DNA from: Streptomyces sp. MUM 2J | GTDB lineage: Bacteria > Actinomycetota > Actinomycetes > Streptomycetales > Streptomycetaceae | Assembly: GCF_022414535.1 (NCBI RefSeq) | Contig: NZ_JADWYM010000007.1 | Location: 1-64,000, forward strand | Direction: 5' to 3' | Length of the DNA: 64,000 nt | Made by a program: the position numbers and the translations under genes | Shown: positions 9,916 to 18,524 of the stretch, in pieces | Position numbering within the stretch: position 1 is the stretch's first letter | How the letters are laid out: every line of letters begins with the position of its first letter | The notes under the pieces: model-generated | Seen by the model: only the letters and a program-made list of their open reading frames with translations | Database searches by the model: none | Told to the model about the DNA's origin: nothing

Positions 9916-10562
9916 GCCGCCACGGCCTCCTTCGCCGCCTTGATGGCACCCTTGTTGATCTCGTCCGTCCCCGGCGCCTTCTTCGACTCGAAGTCGCTGC
10001 CGTTGTACGTCACCACGACCAGGGCGTTGTCGGCGCGCGCGATGACGACACCCTCCCGGGTCTGCTGCTTGTCCTCGGTGGTGAGGTTCACGACGGAGTA
10101 GGCCTCGTCACCGAGCCCCGGGACCGCGCCGCCCCCGCTCTTCTCCGTGATGCGGTCCAGGTACGACCTGTGCGCGTAGTCCGCCGAGTCGGTGATGTCG
10201 AACGTCACGTCGAGCCAGCGGTAGTCGTAGCCCTTGAGGGCGTTCCAGGTGCACGTGCGGCGCGTCGTCCGGTCCGTGGACGGTATCTCCTTGCCGGCCG
10301 TCTTCGCGCCCGGCACCAGCGTCCCGACCGTCTTCTCGCCCACACCCTGGCAGGGGGCGGGGGCGGTCGTGTACGTCTTCGACGCCGCGGACGCCGACGG
10401 GGCGGAGGGCGACTGCGTGGCCGTCCTCGTGGGAGCGGGCTCCCGCCCGGCGGCCGGCGCCGGGGCGAGCGGGCCGGAGGACAGGGCCCAGCCGACCGTG
10501 GCGAGCACGGCGACCGGGGACAGGCGCGCGGTCAGAGTGAGCGGCAGGGGAAGAGATCGCAC
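9897..10562 (-). CDS. Secreted or membrane-anchored DUF3558-like protein
   Basis: About 221 aa. A basic start (VRSLPLPL) leads into a hydrophobic segment to about residue 35, then a Pro/Ala/Thr-rich spacer and a globular domain. That domain begins with PCQGVG and has a second cysteine in CTWNAL, the paired-Cys and C-x-W pattern of actinobacterial DUF3558 proteins, and later GLGDEAYSVV. No LxxC lipobox is seen, so secretion or N-terminal anchoring is likelier than lipidation. The GTG at 10562 is chosen because it directly precedes the signal-like segment and follows GAGAAG; longer extensions upstream look non-coding. It is a single gene convergent with the permease. Function is unknown. Confidence 0.7.
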   Translation of the reverse strand: MRSLPLPLTLTARLSPVAVLATVGWALSSGPLAPAPAAGREPAPTRTATQSPSAPSASAASKTYTTAPAPCQGVGEKTVGTLVPGAKTAGKEIPSTDRTTRRTCTWNALKGYDYRWLDVTFDITDSADYAHRSYLDRITEKSGGGAVPGLGDEAYSVVNLTTEDKQQTREGVVIARADNALVVVTYNGSDFESKKAPGTDEINKGAIKAAKEAVAALGKDR

Positions 10563-11194
10563 GGCGCACTTCTCGTGGGGGAGGGCTGCGGACCCCGTCC
10601 ATGGTGCGGACGGGACGACAGTGTCACACGAGTCCGTGTGGTGCGGAAGGGTCAACTCGCTCCGTGCCCGCGTGGTCACGCAGCAGTTCCGGGGGCGCGG
10701 TCCGCCGCCCTGGTCCGACGCCCGCGCGACGACCGGTGTGTCCGGGGTCCGCCCGCGGGAGCGGCCGCGGCACCGGGCGGCCTGCCGCCGCCTGCCCGTG
10801 GTCGGCCCAACCGGGCGTGTGGGGTGAGGAGTCGGGCGGCCGTGCCCCGACGCCCCGGATTCCACGGCCGGGCCGCGGTTGCCGCGGAGTGTGCGGGGCG
10901 GCGGCCCGTGCGGGGACCCTGCGGGGCAGAGCCCGGGCCCGAACTCCCCTGAGTCTCACCGGACTCGATCCCGGGCGCGGAACCGACCGCCCGACGTGGG
11001 GTGGCTGTCAGGTGACAGCCCGAACGGCCACCACCCGCCGCACCCTCCGGCTCGCCCTGCGGGGCCGGGTCCGCGGCGGGTCCCGACCCGCGAGGCGCGG
11101 AGGGCGCCGCCGCAGAGCCCGCTGTTCACGCCGATTCCACCGGGTGTCCACGGTCCCGGTGGGGATTGTCAGTGGCGCGTGCTCTCATGGAGGG
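10563..11194. other. Divergent intergenic region
   Basis: This 632-base stretch separates the outward-reading starts at 10562 (minus) and 11195 (plus). Reading frames through it lack protein-like composition and are shadows or upstream extensions. The one clear element is the perfect 18-base palindrome at 11003-11020. I see no RNA gene. Confidence 0.5.
11003..11020. promoter_or_regulatory. Perfect 18-base palindrome GGCTGTCA-GG-TGACAGCC
   Basis: Arms 11003-11010 and 11013-11020 are exact reverse complements around GG. The two-base centre argues against an RNA hairpin and favours a dimeric DNA-binding protein site. It lies 175 bases before the inositol-monophosphatase-family start. The regulator is not identifiable here. 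Confidence 0.45.
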
Positions 11195-12043
11195 GTGATC
11201 AAGAACAGCGAAACCATCGACGAGTTTCTCGCCCGCCACTCGGCCGACGTGGAGGAGGCGGTGCGCACGGCCGCCGCGGCCGAGATCATGCCCCGCTTCC
11301 GGCGGCTCGCCGCGCACGAGATCGACGAGAAGAGCGGTCCGCACGACCTGGTGACCGACGCCGACCGCCGGGCCGAGCTCTACCTCACCGAGGCGCTCAG
11401 CGCACTGCTGCCCGGGTCCGTGGTGGTGGGAGAGGAGGCCGTGCACGCCAACCCCCTGTCGTACGAGGCGATCCGTGGCGAGGCTCCGGTCTGGATCGTC
11501 GACCCGGTGGACGGGACGCGGCAGTTCGTGCACGGCGACGACGGCTTCTGCACCCTGGTCGCCCTGGCCCAGGGCGGCGTGGTCCGCGCGTCGTGGACGT
11601 ACGCCCCGGCCCGCGGCCAACTCGCCGTCGCTGTACGGGGCGGCGGCGCCCACCTCGACGGGCAGCGGCTGTTCGCCGGGCCGCCGGAACCAGGCCGCGA
11701 CCTGCGCGTGGCCACCTCCCACCCCGACTACACCACCGACGAGCAGAAGCGCGCCCTGCTCGGCCTGCGCGTCCCCGGCGTCGCGCCCCGCCCCTGCGGC
11801 TCGGCCGGCCTGGAGTACCTCGCCGTGGCCCGCGGGGAGTCGGACGCCACCGCGTTCTCCTGGGAGGCCGCCTGGGACCACGCGGCTGGCCTGCTGCTGG
11901 TGGAGGAGGCCGGCGGCGCCCACCTCACCGTCACCGGCCGGCCGTTCCGCATCACCGGCGGCAACGACCTGCCCTTCACCGCGGCCCGGGACGCCGCCAC
12001 GGCCCGCCAGATCGCGGCGCTCCTGGCGGGCGGCGGCGCCTGA
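11195..12043 (+). CDS. Inositol-monophosphatase-family phosphatase
   Basis: A 282-aa member of the Mg-dependent phosphatase family (inositol monophosphatase, histidinol-phosphatase HisN, CysQ). The metal-site signatures are DLVTDADRRAE, VVGEEAVH, WIVDPVDGTRQFVHG and the C-terminal WEAAWDHAAGLLLVEEAGG. Physiological substrate cannot be read from the sequence. The GTG at 11195 is preceded almost directly by GGAGGG; a GTG at 11159 is an alternative, and much longer upstream readings are not supported by composition. A large hairpin after the stop separates it from the next gene. Confidence 0.85.
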   Translation: MIKNSETIDEFLARHSADVEEAVRTAAAAEIMPRFRRLAAHEIDEKSGPHDLVTDADRRAELYLTEALSALLPGSVVVGEEAVHANPLSYEAIRGEAPVWIVDPVDGTRQFVHGDDGFCTLVALAQGGVVRASWTYAPARGQLAVAVRGGGAHLDGQRLFAGPPEPGRDLRVATSHPDYTTDEQKRALLGLRVPGVAPRPCGSAGLEYLAVARGESDATAFSWEAAWDHAAGLLLVEEAGGAHLTVTGRPFRITGGNDLPFTAARDAATARQIAALLAGGGA

Positions 12044-12062
12044 GGCCCCGGATGCGGCTCAA

Positions 12063-12117
12063 CCGCGGCCCGGGGGCACCGGGGCCGGCCGGTGTGCCGG
12101 CCCCGGCCGGGCCGCGG
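12063..12117 (+). terminator. Two-tier hairpin after the phosphatase gene
   Basis: The outer arms (12063-12073 with 12107-12117, 11 bp) and inner arms (12079-12089 with 12096-12106, 11 bp) are both perfect, separated by a 5-base bulge, with a 6-base loop. It begins 20 bases after the stop codon and is a strong factor-independent terminator candidate despite lacking a U-run. Confidence 0.65.
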
Positions 12118-12269
12118 GGAGGCACGTGGCCCCTGCGCGGCGCAACACCGCGTGGCCGTGGCCGCGCGCCGGGGACGTGCCACGCGCACACCCGCCCCCG
12201 AGCCCTTCCGGCCCCCCGGCCTATCCTGATGTCCTGAGGCAGGCCGTCGGCTGACGAAGGAGTCCGAAG

Positions 12270-13688
12270 GTGCCGTCGATGCTCGATGCAGTCGTGGTGG
12301 GTGCGGGACCGAACGGCCTGACCGCTGCCGTGGAGCTGGCCCGCCGTGGCTTCTCCGTCGCGTTGTTCGAGGCCCGCGGCACCGTGGGCGGCGGCGCCCG
12401 CACCGAGGAGCTGACGCTGCCCGGCTTCCGCCACGACCCCTGCTCCGCCGCGCACCCCCTGGCCGTCAACTCGCCCGCGTTCCGCGCCATGCCACTGCAC
12501 CGCTACGGCCTGGAGTGGCTGCACGCCGAGCTCCCGATGGCGCATCCGTTCGCCGACGGCGGTGCCGCCGTGCTCTCCCGCTCGGTCGCCGAGACGGCCG
12601 CCTCCTTCGGCCCGCGCGACGCGGGCGCCTACCGCAGGCTCGTGGAGCGGTTCCTGCCCCGGTGGGACACCCTGGCCCGGGACTTCATGTCCCTGCCACT
12701 GACCGCGCTCCCGCGCGACCCGGTCACCCTCGCCCGTTTCGGGCTGGCCGGCCTGCCCCCCTCCACCTGGCTCATGCGCCGCTTCAAGGACGAGCGGGCC
12801 CGGACGCTCTTCGCCGGCCTCGTCGCCCACGCCATGGCCCCATTGAACGGGATCGCGACGGGTGCCGTCGGCCTCGTCTTCGCGCTCGCCGCACACGCCC
12901 GAGGCTGGCCCGTCGCCCGCGGCGGCTCACAGTCCGTCTCCGACGCCCTCGCCGCCTACCTCACGGACCTCGGCGGCAGCATCCACACCGACTACGAGGT
13001 CAAACGCCTGGACGACCTGCCGCCGGCCCGCGCCTACGTCTTCGACACCTCACCCACCGCCCTGGCCCGCATCGCCGGCCTCGGCCGCACCTACGAGGGC
13101 TTCCGCTACGGCCCCGGCGTCTTCAAGATCGACTACGCCCTGGACGGTCCCGTCCCCTGGACCGCGCCGGAGGCCCGAGCCGCCGGCACCGTGCAGATCG
13201 GCGCGAACAGCGCGGAGATCGGCACCGCGCTGCGCGCCGTCTCCCGCGAGGGCCGGGCCCCCGTCAGACCGTTCCTGATCACCGTGCAGCCCAGCGTCGT
13301 CGATCCCACCCGCGCCCCCGACGGCAAGCACGTCTTCTGGGCCTACGGGCAGGTCCCCCACGGCTGGACCGGCGACCTCACCGACGCCGTCGAACGCCAG
13401 CTGGAGCGCTTCGCGCCCGGCTTCAGGGACCGCGTCCTCGCCCGCGCCACCATGGGCCCGGCCGAACTCGCCACCCGCAACGCCAACTACGTCGGAGGCG
13501 ACATCGCCACCGGCGCCGTCTCCGGCCTGCAGATCCTGCTGCGCCCCAGACCGACCCTGTTCCCGTACAGCACGCCGCACCCCGCCGTCTTCATCTGCTC
13601 CTCCGCCACCCCACCCGGCCCCGGCGTGCACGGGATGTCCGGCCACAACGCCGCGAAGGCGGTGTGGAGGAGGCTGATGCGGCCATGA
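12270..13688 (+). CDS. FAD-dependent oxidoreductase, phytoene-desaturase/amine-oxidase-like
   Basis: A 472-aa flavoprotein. The N-terminal dinucleotide site [20 protein letters not shown] is followed by an acidic [16 protein letters not shown]. The C-terminus has the second FAD contact, [20 protein letters not shown], typical of CrtI-like and retinol-saturase-like proteins. It is shorter than most CrtI desaturases and no carotenoid genes lie nearby, so substrate is open. The start is GTG at 12270 after GAAGGAG; an ATG at 12279 is possible. Its stop overlaps the macro-domain gene start (ATGA), so the two are translationally coupled, an unexplained pairing. Confidence 0.85.
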   Translation: MPSMLDAVVVGAGPNGLTAAVELARRGFSVALFEARGTVGGGARTEELTLPGFRHDPCSAAHPLAVNSPAFRAMPLHRYGLEWLHAELPMAHPFADGGAAVLSRSVAETAASFGPRDAGAYRRLVERFLPRWDTLARDFMSLPLTALPRDPVTLARFGLAGLPPSTWLMRRFKDERARTLFAGLVAHAMAPLNGIATGAVGLVFALAAHARGWPVARGGSQSVSDALAAYLTDLGGSIHTDYEVKRLDDLPPARAYVFDTSPTALARIAGLGRTYEGFRYGPGVFKIDYALDGPVPWTAPEARAAGTVQIGANSAEIGTALRAVSREGRAPVRPFLITVQPSVVDPTRAPDGKHVFWAYGQVPHGWTGDLTDAVERQLERFAPGFRDRVLARATMGPAELATRNANYVGGDIATGAVSGLQILLRPRPTLFPYSTPHPAVFICSSATPPGPGVHGMSGHNAAKAVWRRLMRP

Positions 13689-14239
13689 CCGCCATCACGC
13701 TCGTACAAGGCGACATCACACGGGAGAGCGTCGACGCGATCGTCAACGCGGCCAACTCCTCCCTCCTGGGCGGCGGCGGAGTCGACGGCGCCATCCACCG
13801 CCGCGGCGGCCCCGCCATCCTCGAGGAGTGCCGCAGGCTCCGCGCCGCACGGTACGGCGGGGGCCTGCCCACCGGACAGGCGGTCGCGACCACCGCCGGT
13901 GCCCTGGACGCCCGCTGGGTCATCCACACCGTCGGACCGGTGTACCGGAGGTCGGGCGCCGAACCGGGTCTGCTCGCCTCCTGCTACCGGGAGTCGCTCA
14001 AGGTGGCCGACTCCCTCGGAGCACGCTCCGTCGCGTTCCCGGCCATCTCCACCGGCGTGTACCGGTGGCCGATGGACGACGCGGCCCGCATCGCGGTGGA
14101 GACGGTGCGGGGCACGGAGACCGCGGTCGAGGACGTCAGGTTCGTACTGTTCGACGAGCGGGCGTTCAGGGCTTTCGCCGAGCAGGTCCACAAGCAGCAA
14201 CGCGGCGGTGAGGGCCCCCTTTCGCCAGGGTCCCGATGA
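13685..14239 (+). CDS. Macro-domain O-acetyl-ADP-ribose deacetylase-like protein
   Basis: A 184-aa protein. Residues 1-165 form one macro domain: [49 protein letters not shown] and the phosphate loop [12 protein letters not shown]. These match the MacroD/YmdB class, which binds ADP-ribose and hydrolyses O-acetyl-ADP-ribose or removes ADP-ribose from acidic residues. A short basic tail follows. It overlaps the FAD oxidoreductase gene by four bases. A sirtuin and an ADP-ribosylglycohydrolase about 20 kb away could make or use the same metabolite. Confidence 0.9.
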   Translation: MTAITLVQGDITRESVDAIVNAANSSLLGGGGVDGAIHRRGGPAILEECRRLRAARYGGGLPTGQAVATTAGALDARWVIHTVGPVYRRSGAEPGLLASCYRESLKVADSLGARSVAFPAISTGVYRWPMDDAARIAVETVRGTETAVEDVRFVLFDERAFRAFAEQVHKQQRGGEGPLSPGSR

Positions 14240-14746
14240 CCGCGCCGCAGGGAGCGGCACCTGAAGCAGGCGCCGCCTCCCCGCCCGGCCGCGGCCCCTC
14301 GCTGCGGCCGGCCCGGGCCACCGGTGGCCCGGGCGTCGTCCCGCCGAACCGGACGGGCTGACCGCAGCCCCTCGGGCAGGCTCCGGGAGCGAACCGGGAC
14401 GCCTGACGACACGCTCGCGCGGAAGGACGTACTCCGCCCAGCGGCAGGCCGCGGGGCCGGCGGACCGAGGGCCGGGCCGGAGCTGGTGGGGCGCGCGTCC
14501 GGGGCAGCCGCGCCGGACGGGGACACCAGCCATGATCGCCGTTCTCATCACGCCACAGCTATGTGGGCTGCGTACATGAGCTTCCTCCCAGTTGCGGCGT
14601 GCAACACCATGTCCGCAGCGGTTCAGGGCTCCTACCGTCCCATCCGTCAGTAACGGCGCCGCCTCCGACGTCCGCCGCGGATGTGCCGTACGACCAGGGC
14701 ACGGACCGGCACCGGGGGCGGCCACCACGTTCCGGGAGCCGGTCAG
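14240..14746. other. Intergenic region before the ABC importer operon
   Basis: This 507-base gap contains the palindromic hairpin at 14311-14334 near its start and a small inverted repeat GTTGC-GGCGT-GCAAC at 14591-14605. A 109-codon frame at 14324-14653 has no ribosome site and no protein-like composition. The promoter for the importer operon must lie in the last 200 bases, but I cannot place it confidently. Confidence 0.5.
14311..14334 (+). terminator. 24-base palindromic hairpin after the macro-domain gene
   Basis: GCCCGGGCCACC (14311-14322) is the exact complement of GGTGGCCCGGGC (14323-14334). As RNA it folds into a 10-bp stem with a CCGG loop, 72 bases after the stop codon. Probable terminator for the FAD oxidoreductase/macro pair. 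Confidence 0.55.
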
Positions 14747-16786
14747 ATGTCCACGATGTCCGCGAACACCGCACACCCACGCCGCATCTCCACCCTCGCC
14801 GCGGGCACCACCCTCGCGGTCGTCGCCCTTCTCGCCGCAGGCTGCGCCGAGCCCGGGACCGCCGGCTCCACCATCGGCGGCGATGCCGAGGGGACCGCCC
14901 CCGTCAAGGTCGGCGTCGTGTACTCCAGGACCGGCCCGCTCGCGGCCTACGGCAAGCAGTTCATCGAAGGGTTCCGGGCCGGCCTCGACCACGCCACCCA
15001 CGGAACCGGCGAGGTCGACGGACACCCCGTCGAGGTCGTCGAGCGCGACGACGCCGGAGACGCCACCAAGGCCGTCGCCGCGGGCAAGGACCTGATCGGC
15101 AAGGGCGCGAAGATCATCACGGGCAGCACGGACTCCGGCATCGCCCTGCAGATGGCTCCGCTCGCCGCCCAGAACAAGGTGCTGTTCATCGACGGCCCGG
15201 CCGCCACCGACGCCCTCACCGGCATCAACAGGTACACCTTCCGCGCCGGCCGCCAGTCCTACCAGGACACCCTCACCGCCGCCGCGATGCTCGGCGACGC
15301 CAAGGGCAAGAAGATCACCGTGCTGGCCCAGGACTCCACCTTCGGCCAGGCCAACGTCGCCGCGGTGAAGGCGGTCCTGGGCAAGGAGGGCGCCCGGGTC
15401 TCCTCCGTGCTCGCCCCGCCGAGCGCCACCGATCTGACGCCGTTCGCCCGCCAGGTCGAGGCCGCCCGGCCCGACCTGGTCTTCGTGGCCTGGGCCGGCT
15501 CCACCGCCCCCGCCCTGTGGACCGCCCTGGACCAGCAGGGCGTGCTGTCCTCCTCGAAGGTCACCACCGGCCTGGCCGGCACCGCCTCCTACCCGGTCTT
15601 CGGGGCGGGCGGCGAGAAGATCACCTTCCTGGCGCACTACTTCGCCGGCGCGGCGGGAACCGACACCGAGAAGGCGATGGACGAGGCGGTACGCCAGGCG
15701 GGCGGTACGCCCGACCTGTTCACCCCGGACGGCTTCACCGCCGCCCAGATGATCGTGCACGCCGTCGAGGGCGGCGCCACCGACACCGACGCCATGGTGA
15801 GGTCCCTGGAGGGCTGGACGTTCGACGGGGTCAAGGGCCGGCAGCAGATCCGCGCCGCGGACCACGCCATGCTCCAGCCGATGTTCCAGGCCAGGCTCCA
15901 CGGCAGCGGCCCCGCCGCCCGGCCCGAACTGGTCAGGGCGTTGCCGATGGGCGAGGTCGCCCCGCCCGTGAACCCCCTGGCGGGCCGACCCGTGACCGGC
16001 GCATCCCCGCACACCGGGCGCGAGTCCGGCACGACGGCGGACGGCTCCGCCGTCCTCGCCCTGGACTCCGTCGGGTGGACCGTCGGCGGGGCGACCATTC
16101 TCTCGGACGTCACCCTCGACGTCCAGGAGGGCGAGTTCCTCGCTTTCATCGGACCCAACGGTGCCGGCAAGACCTCGCTGTTCAACCTGGTCAGCGGCCT
16201 GGTGCCGGCCACCGCCGGGAGGGTCGCCCTCGACGGCAGGGACATCACCCGCGACGCCCCGCACGCCCGTGCGCGGCGCGGCCTCGGGCGCACCTTCCAG
16301 ACGTCGAGCCTGTGGCCCGCCATGAGCGCCGCCGAGCACGTCCGCCTCGCCGCCCAGGCGGCCGACGGCGGCTCGTACCGGATCTGGCGGCGCGCCCCGC
16401 GCTACGGCGACCGGGTCGACGACGTGCTGGCCCGCACCGGTCTGGCACACCGGGCCGACGTGCCCGCCCGGTCCCTCTCGCACGGCGAGAAGCGGAAGCT
16501 GGAACTCGCCGTCCTGCTGGTCGGCGAGCCGCGGCTGATGCTGCTGGACGAGCCGATGGCCGGTGTCAGCGCCGAGGAGGTACCCACCCTGACCGAACTC
16601 ATCCGCACCCTGCACCGCGACGAGGGCCGCACCGTGCTCATGGTCGAGCACCACATGGACGTCCTGCTGGGCCTGGCCGACCGGCTCGCCGTGATGCACC
16701 ACGGCAGCCTGCTCGCGCTGGACACCCCCGAGGCCGTCGTGGCCGACGCCACCGTCCAGCAGGCCTACCTGGGGGAGGCCCTGTGA
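14747..16786 (+). CDS. ABC-importer binding lipoprotein fused in frame to a LivG-type ATPase
   Basis: One 679-aa frame. Residues 1-35 are a lipoprotein signal with lipobox LAAGC. Residues 45-400 are a Leu/Ile/Val-type periplasmic-binding fold (VKVGVVYSRTGPLAAYGKQF, FTPDGFTAAQM). After a 45-residue Pro/Gly/Thr linker comes a complete LivG-type ATPase: Walker A GPNGAGKTS, a LSHGEKRKLE signature, Walker B LMLLDEP and the VEHHMD switch. A lipidated outside domain and a cytoplasmic ATPase with no membrane span between them cannot both work as one chain. Likely explanations are internal initiation at GTG 15968 or 15992, both in GTGA contexts like every other junction in this operon, or a frameshift or sequence error that removed the original stop. 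Start ATG 14747 follows GGGAG. Confidence 0.85.
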   Translation: MSTMSANTAHPRRISTLAAGTTLAVVALLAAGCAEPGTAGSTIGGDAEGTAPVKVGVVYSRTGPLAAYGKQFIEGFRAGLDHATHGTGEVDGHPVEVVERDDAGDATKAVAAGKDLIGKGAKIITGSTDSGIALQMAPLAAQNKVLFIDGPAATDALTGINRYTFRAGRQSYQDTLTAAAMLGDAKGKKITVLAQDSTFGQANVAAVKAVLGKEGARVSSVLAPPSATDLTPFARQVEAARPDLVFVAWAGSTAPALWTALDQQGVLSSSKVTTGLAGTASYPVFGAGGEKITFLAHYFAGAAGTDTEKAMDEAVRQAGGTPDLFTPDGFTAAQMIVHAVEGGATDTDAMVRSLEGWTFDGVKGRQQIRAADHAMLQPMFQARLHGSGPAARPELVRALPMGEVAPPVNPLAGRPVTGASPHTGRESGTTADGSAVLALDSVGWTVGGATILSDVTLDVQEGEFLAFIGPNGAGKTSLFNLVSGLVPATAGRVALDGRDITRDAPHARARRGLGRTFQTSSLWPAMSAAEHVRLAAQAADGGSYRIWRRAPRYGDRVDDVLARTGLAHRADVPARSLSHGEKRKLELAVLLVGEPRLMLLDEPMAGVSAEEVPTLTELIRTLHRDEGRTVLMVEHHMDVLLGLADRLAVMHHGSLLALDTPEAVVADATVQQAYLGEAL

Positions 16787-17637
16787 GCCCCGACCGGACG
16801 GCCGGGGCCGTCACCGACCGCCGCCCCGCCCGGGACGCCGCGCCGCTGCTGACCGTCCGCGGCCTGCGCGTCCTGATCGGCGCGCGGCACATCCTGCACG
16901 GCGTCGACCTCGACGTCGCCGGACAGGGCGTCACCGCCCTCCTCGGCCGCAACGGCGCGGGCAAGACCACCACCGTACGCGGCGTGCTCGGTCTGGTGCC
17001 GCGCACCGGCAGCGTGTGCCTGGACGGCGAGGAGACCGTGGGCCTTCCCACGCACGCCCTGGTCCGCCGGGGCATCGGTTACGCCCCCGAGGACCGGGGT
17101 GTCTTCGGCGGACTGACCGTCGAGGAGAACCTGCGCCTGGCCGAACGCCCGGGCGGCGAACCGGACTACGCCCTCGTCCACGAACTCTTCCCCGAACTGC
17201 CGCGGCGCGCCGGGCAGCCGGCCGGCACCCTCTCGGGAGGCCAGCAGCAGATGGTGGCCATCGCCCGCACGCTCCTCAACGGCAACAGGCTGATCATCGC
17301 CGACGAGCCGACCAAGGGCCTCGCCCCGAAGGTCGTCACCGAGGTCACGCAGGTGCTCGAACGCGCCGCCGAGGCCGTACCGGTGCTGCTCGTCGAACAG
17401 AACCTGGCCGTGGTCCGCCGGCTCGCCACGCACTGCGTGGTGCTCGCCGACGGCCGAACCGCCCACCAGGGGCCCGCCGGCGACCTGTTGCACGACCCCG
17501 GGGCCACCCGCCGTCTGCTCGGCGTCGGCCGCGCACCCGCGCCCGCCGGTCCCCTCGCCGTCCCGATCCACCCGCCGGCGGCGGACACCGGGACGTCTCC
17601 GGGCCGGCGGTCCGACCACGGGGAGGCCGACGCCTGA
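16783..17637 (+). CDS. LivF-type ABC-transporter ATPase
   Basis: A 284-aa ATPase of the branched-chain-amino-acid importer class. Walker A is GRNGAGKTT, the signature LSGGQQQM, Walker B LIIADEP followed by TKGLAP, and the switch LLVEQN. LivF proteins usually have about 235 residues; the extra length is an N-terminal extension of about 20 residues and a Pro/Gly-rich tail. It would pair with the ATPase domain ending at 16786 to energise the two permeases downstream. The GTG start overlaps the previous stop by four bases. Confidence 0.9.
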   Translation: MSPDRTAGAVTDRRPARDAAPLLTVRGLRVLIGARHILHGVDLDVAGQGVTALLGRNGAGKTTTVRGVLGLVPRTGSVCLDGEETVGLPTHALVRRGIGYAPEDRGVFGGLTVEENLRLAERPGGEPDYALVHELFPELPRRAGQPAGTLSGGQQQMVAIARTLLNGNRLIIADEPTKGLAPKVVTEVTQVLERAAEAVPVLLVEQNLAVVRRLATHCVVLADGRTAHQGPAGDLLHDPGATRRLLGVGRAPAPAGPLAVPIHPPAADTGTSPGRRSDHGEADA

Positions 17638-18524
17638 TGGACACCGTCGTCCTGCTCACCCTGACCGGCCTCGGTCTCGGCGCGCTGTACTTCCTCGTCG
17701 CCGCCGGCCTGTCGCTCATCCTCGGCCTGATGGACGTGCTGAACTTCGCGCACGGAGCACTGCTGTCCGTCGGCGCCTACGCCACGTGGTGGGCCGCCTC
17801 CGGCCGCCTGCCCGGCGCTGGATCCGGCGGTCCCGGGTTCGTTCTCGCCGTCGCGTTCGGCGTGGCCGTCGGCACCGCCGCGGCGGTCCTGCTCGAACTG
17901 GGCATCGTGCGGCCCCTGTACACGCGGCCGCGCGAGCAGGTCCTGGCCACCGTCGGCGTGTCGCTGGCCGTGCCCGCCCTGCTGTCGGGGATCTGGGGCT
18001 CCGACGCGCTGACCTTCCCCGGGCCCGAGGCGCTCCGGGCCACCGTCGGCCTGTTCGGCGCACGGATCCCGGCCAACCGGTTCGTGCTGATCGGCGCGGC
18101 CGTGCTGGTGTGGACGGGTCTGAAACTGTTCCTCGACCGCACTCGGCACGGCCTGGTGGTCCGCGCGGGCGTGGAGGACCGGGCGATGGTGACCGCGCTC
18201 GGTATCGACGTCCGCCGGGCGTTCACCCTCGTCTTCGCCATCGGCGGTGCCGCCGCCGCGCTCGGCGGGGCGCTGGGCGGCCTGTACTTCGGCTCGGTCG
18301 ACCCCGGGCAGGGCACCTCGCTGCTGATCTTCGCCTTCGTGGTCGTCGTCACCGGCGGCATGGGGTCGGTGACCGGCGCGGCCGTCGCATCCGTCGTCAT
18401 CGGCCTCGTCCAGCAGTTCGCCAACTACTATGCAGCCGCCGGACTCGGTGACCTCGCCGTCGTCGTGCTGCTCGCCGCCCTGCTGCTGGTACGCCCGCAC
18501 GGTCTCACCGGGAGGCTCGCATGA
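17637..18524 (+). CDS. LivH-type ABC-transporter permease
   Basis: A 295-aa polytopic protein with about eight hydrophobic helices. Family features include MDVLNFAHGALLSVGAY near residue 35, and the cytoplasmic RAGVEDRAMVTALGIDVRRA loop that docks onto the ATPase. It is one half of the membrane channel of the importer. It starts on the last base of the LivF stop codon (TGATG) and its own stop overlaps the next start (ATGA). Confidence 0.9.
   Translation: MDTVVLLTLTGLGLGALYFLVAAGLSLILGLMDVLNFAHGALLSVGAYATWWAASGRLPGAGSGGPGFVLAVAFGVAVGTAAAVLLELGIVRPLYTRPREQVLATVGVSLAVPALLSGIWGSDALTFPGPEALRATVGLFGARIPANRFVLIGAAVLVWTGLKLFLDRTRHGLVVRAGVEDRAMVTALGIDVRRAFTLVFAIGGAAAALGGALGGLYFGSVDPGQGTSLLIFAFVVVVTGGMGSVTGAAVASVVIGLVQQFANYYAAAGLGDLAVVVLLAALLLVRPHGLTGRLA

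Noticed and set aside
10601..11194. N-terminal extension of the inositol-monophosphatase-family gene by about 200 codons
   Set aside because: Composition is Arg/Pro/Gly-rich and unlike protein, the extension crosses an 18-base palindrome, and family members begin near residue 1 of the 11195 start.
14324..14653. 109-codon frame upstream of the ABC importer operon
   Set aside because: No ribosome site, overlaps a terminator hairpin, and shows no protein-like pattern.
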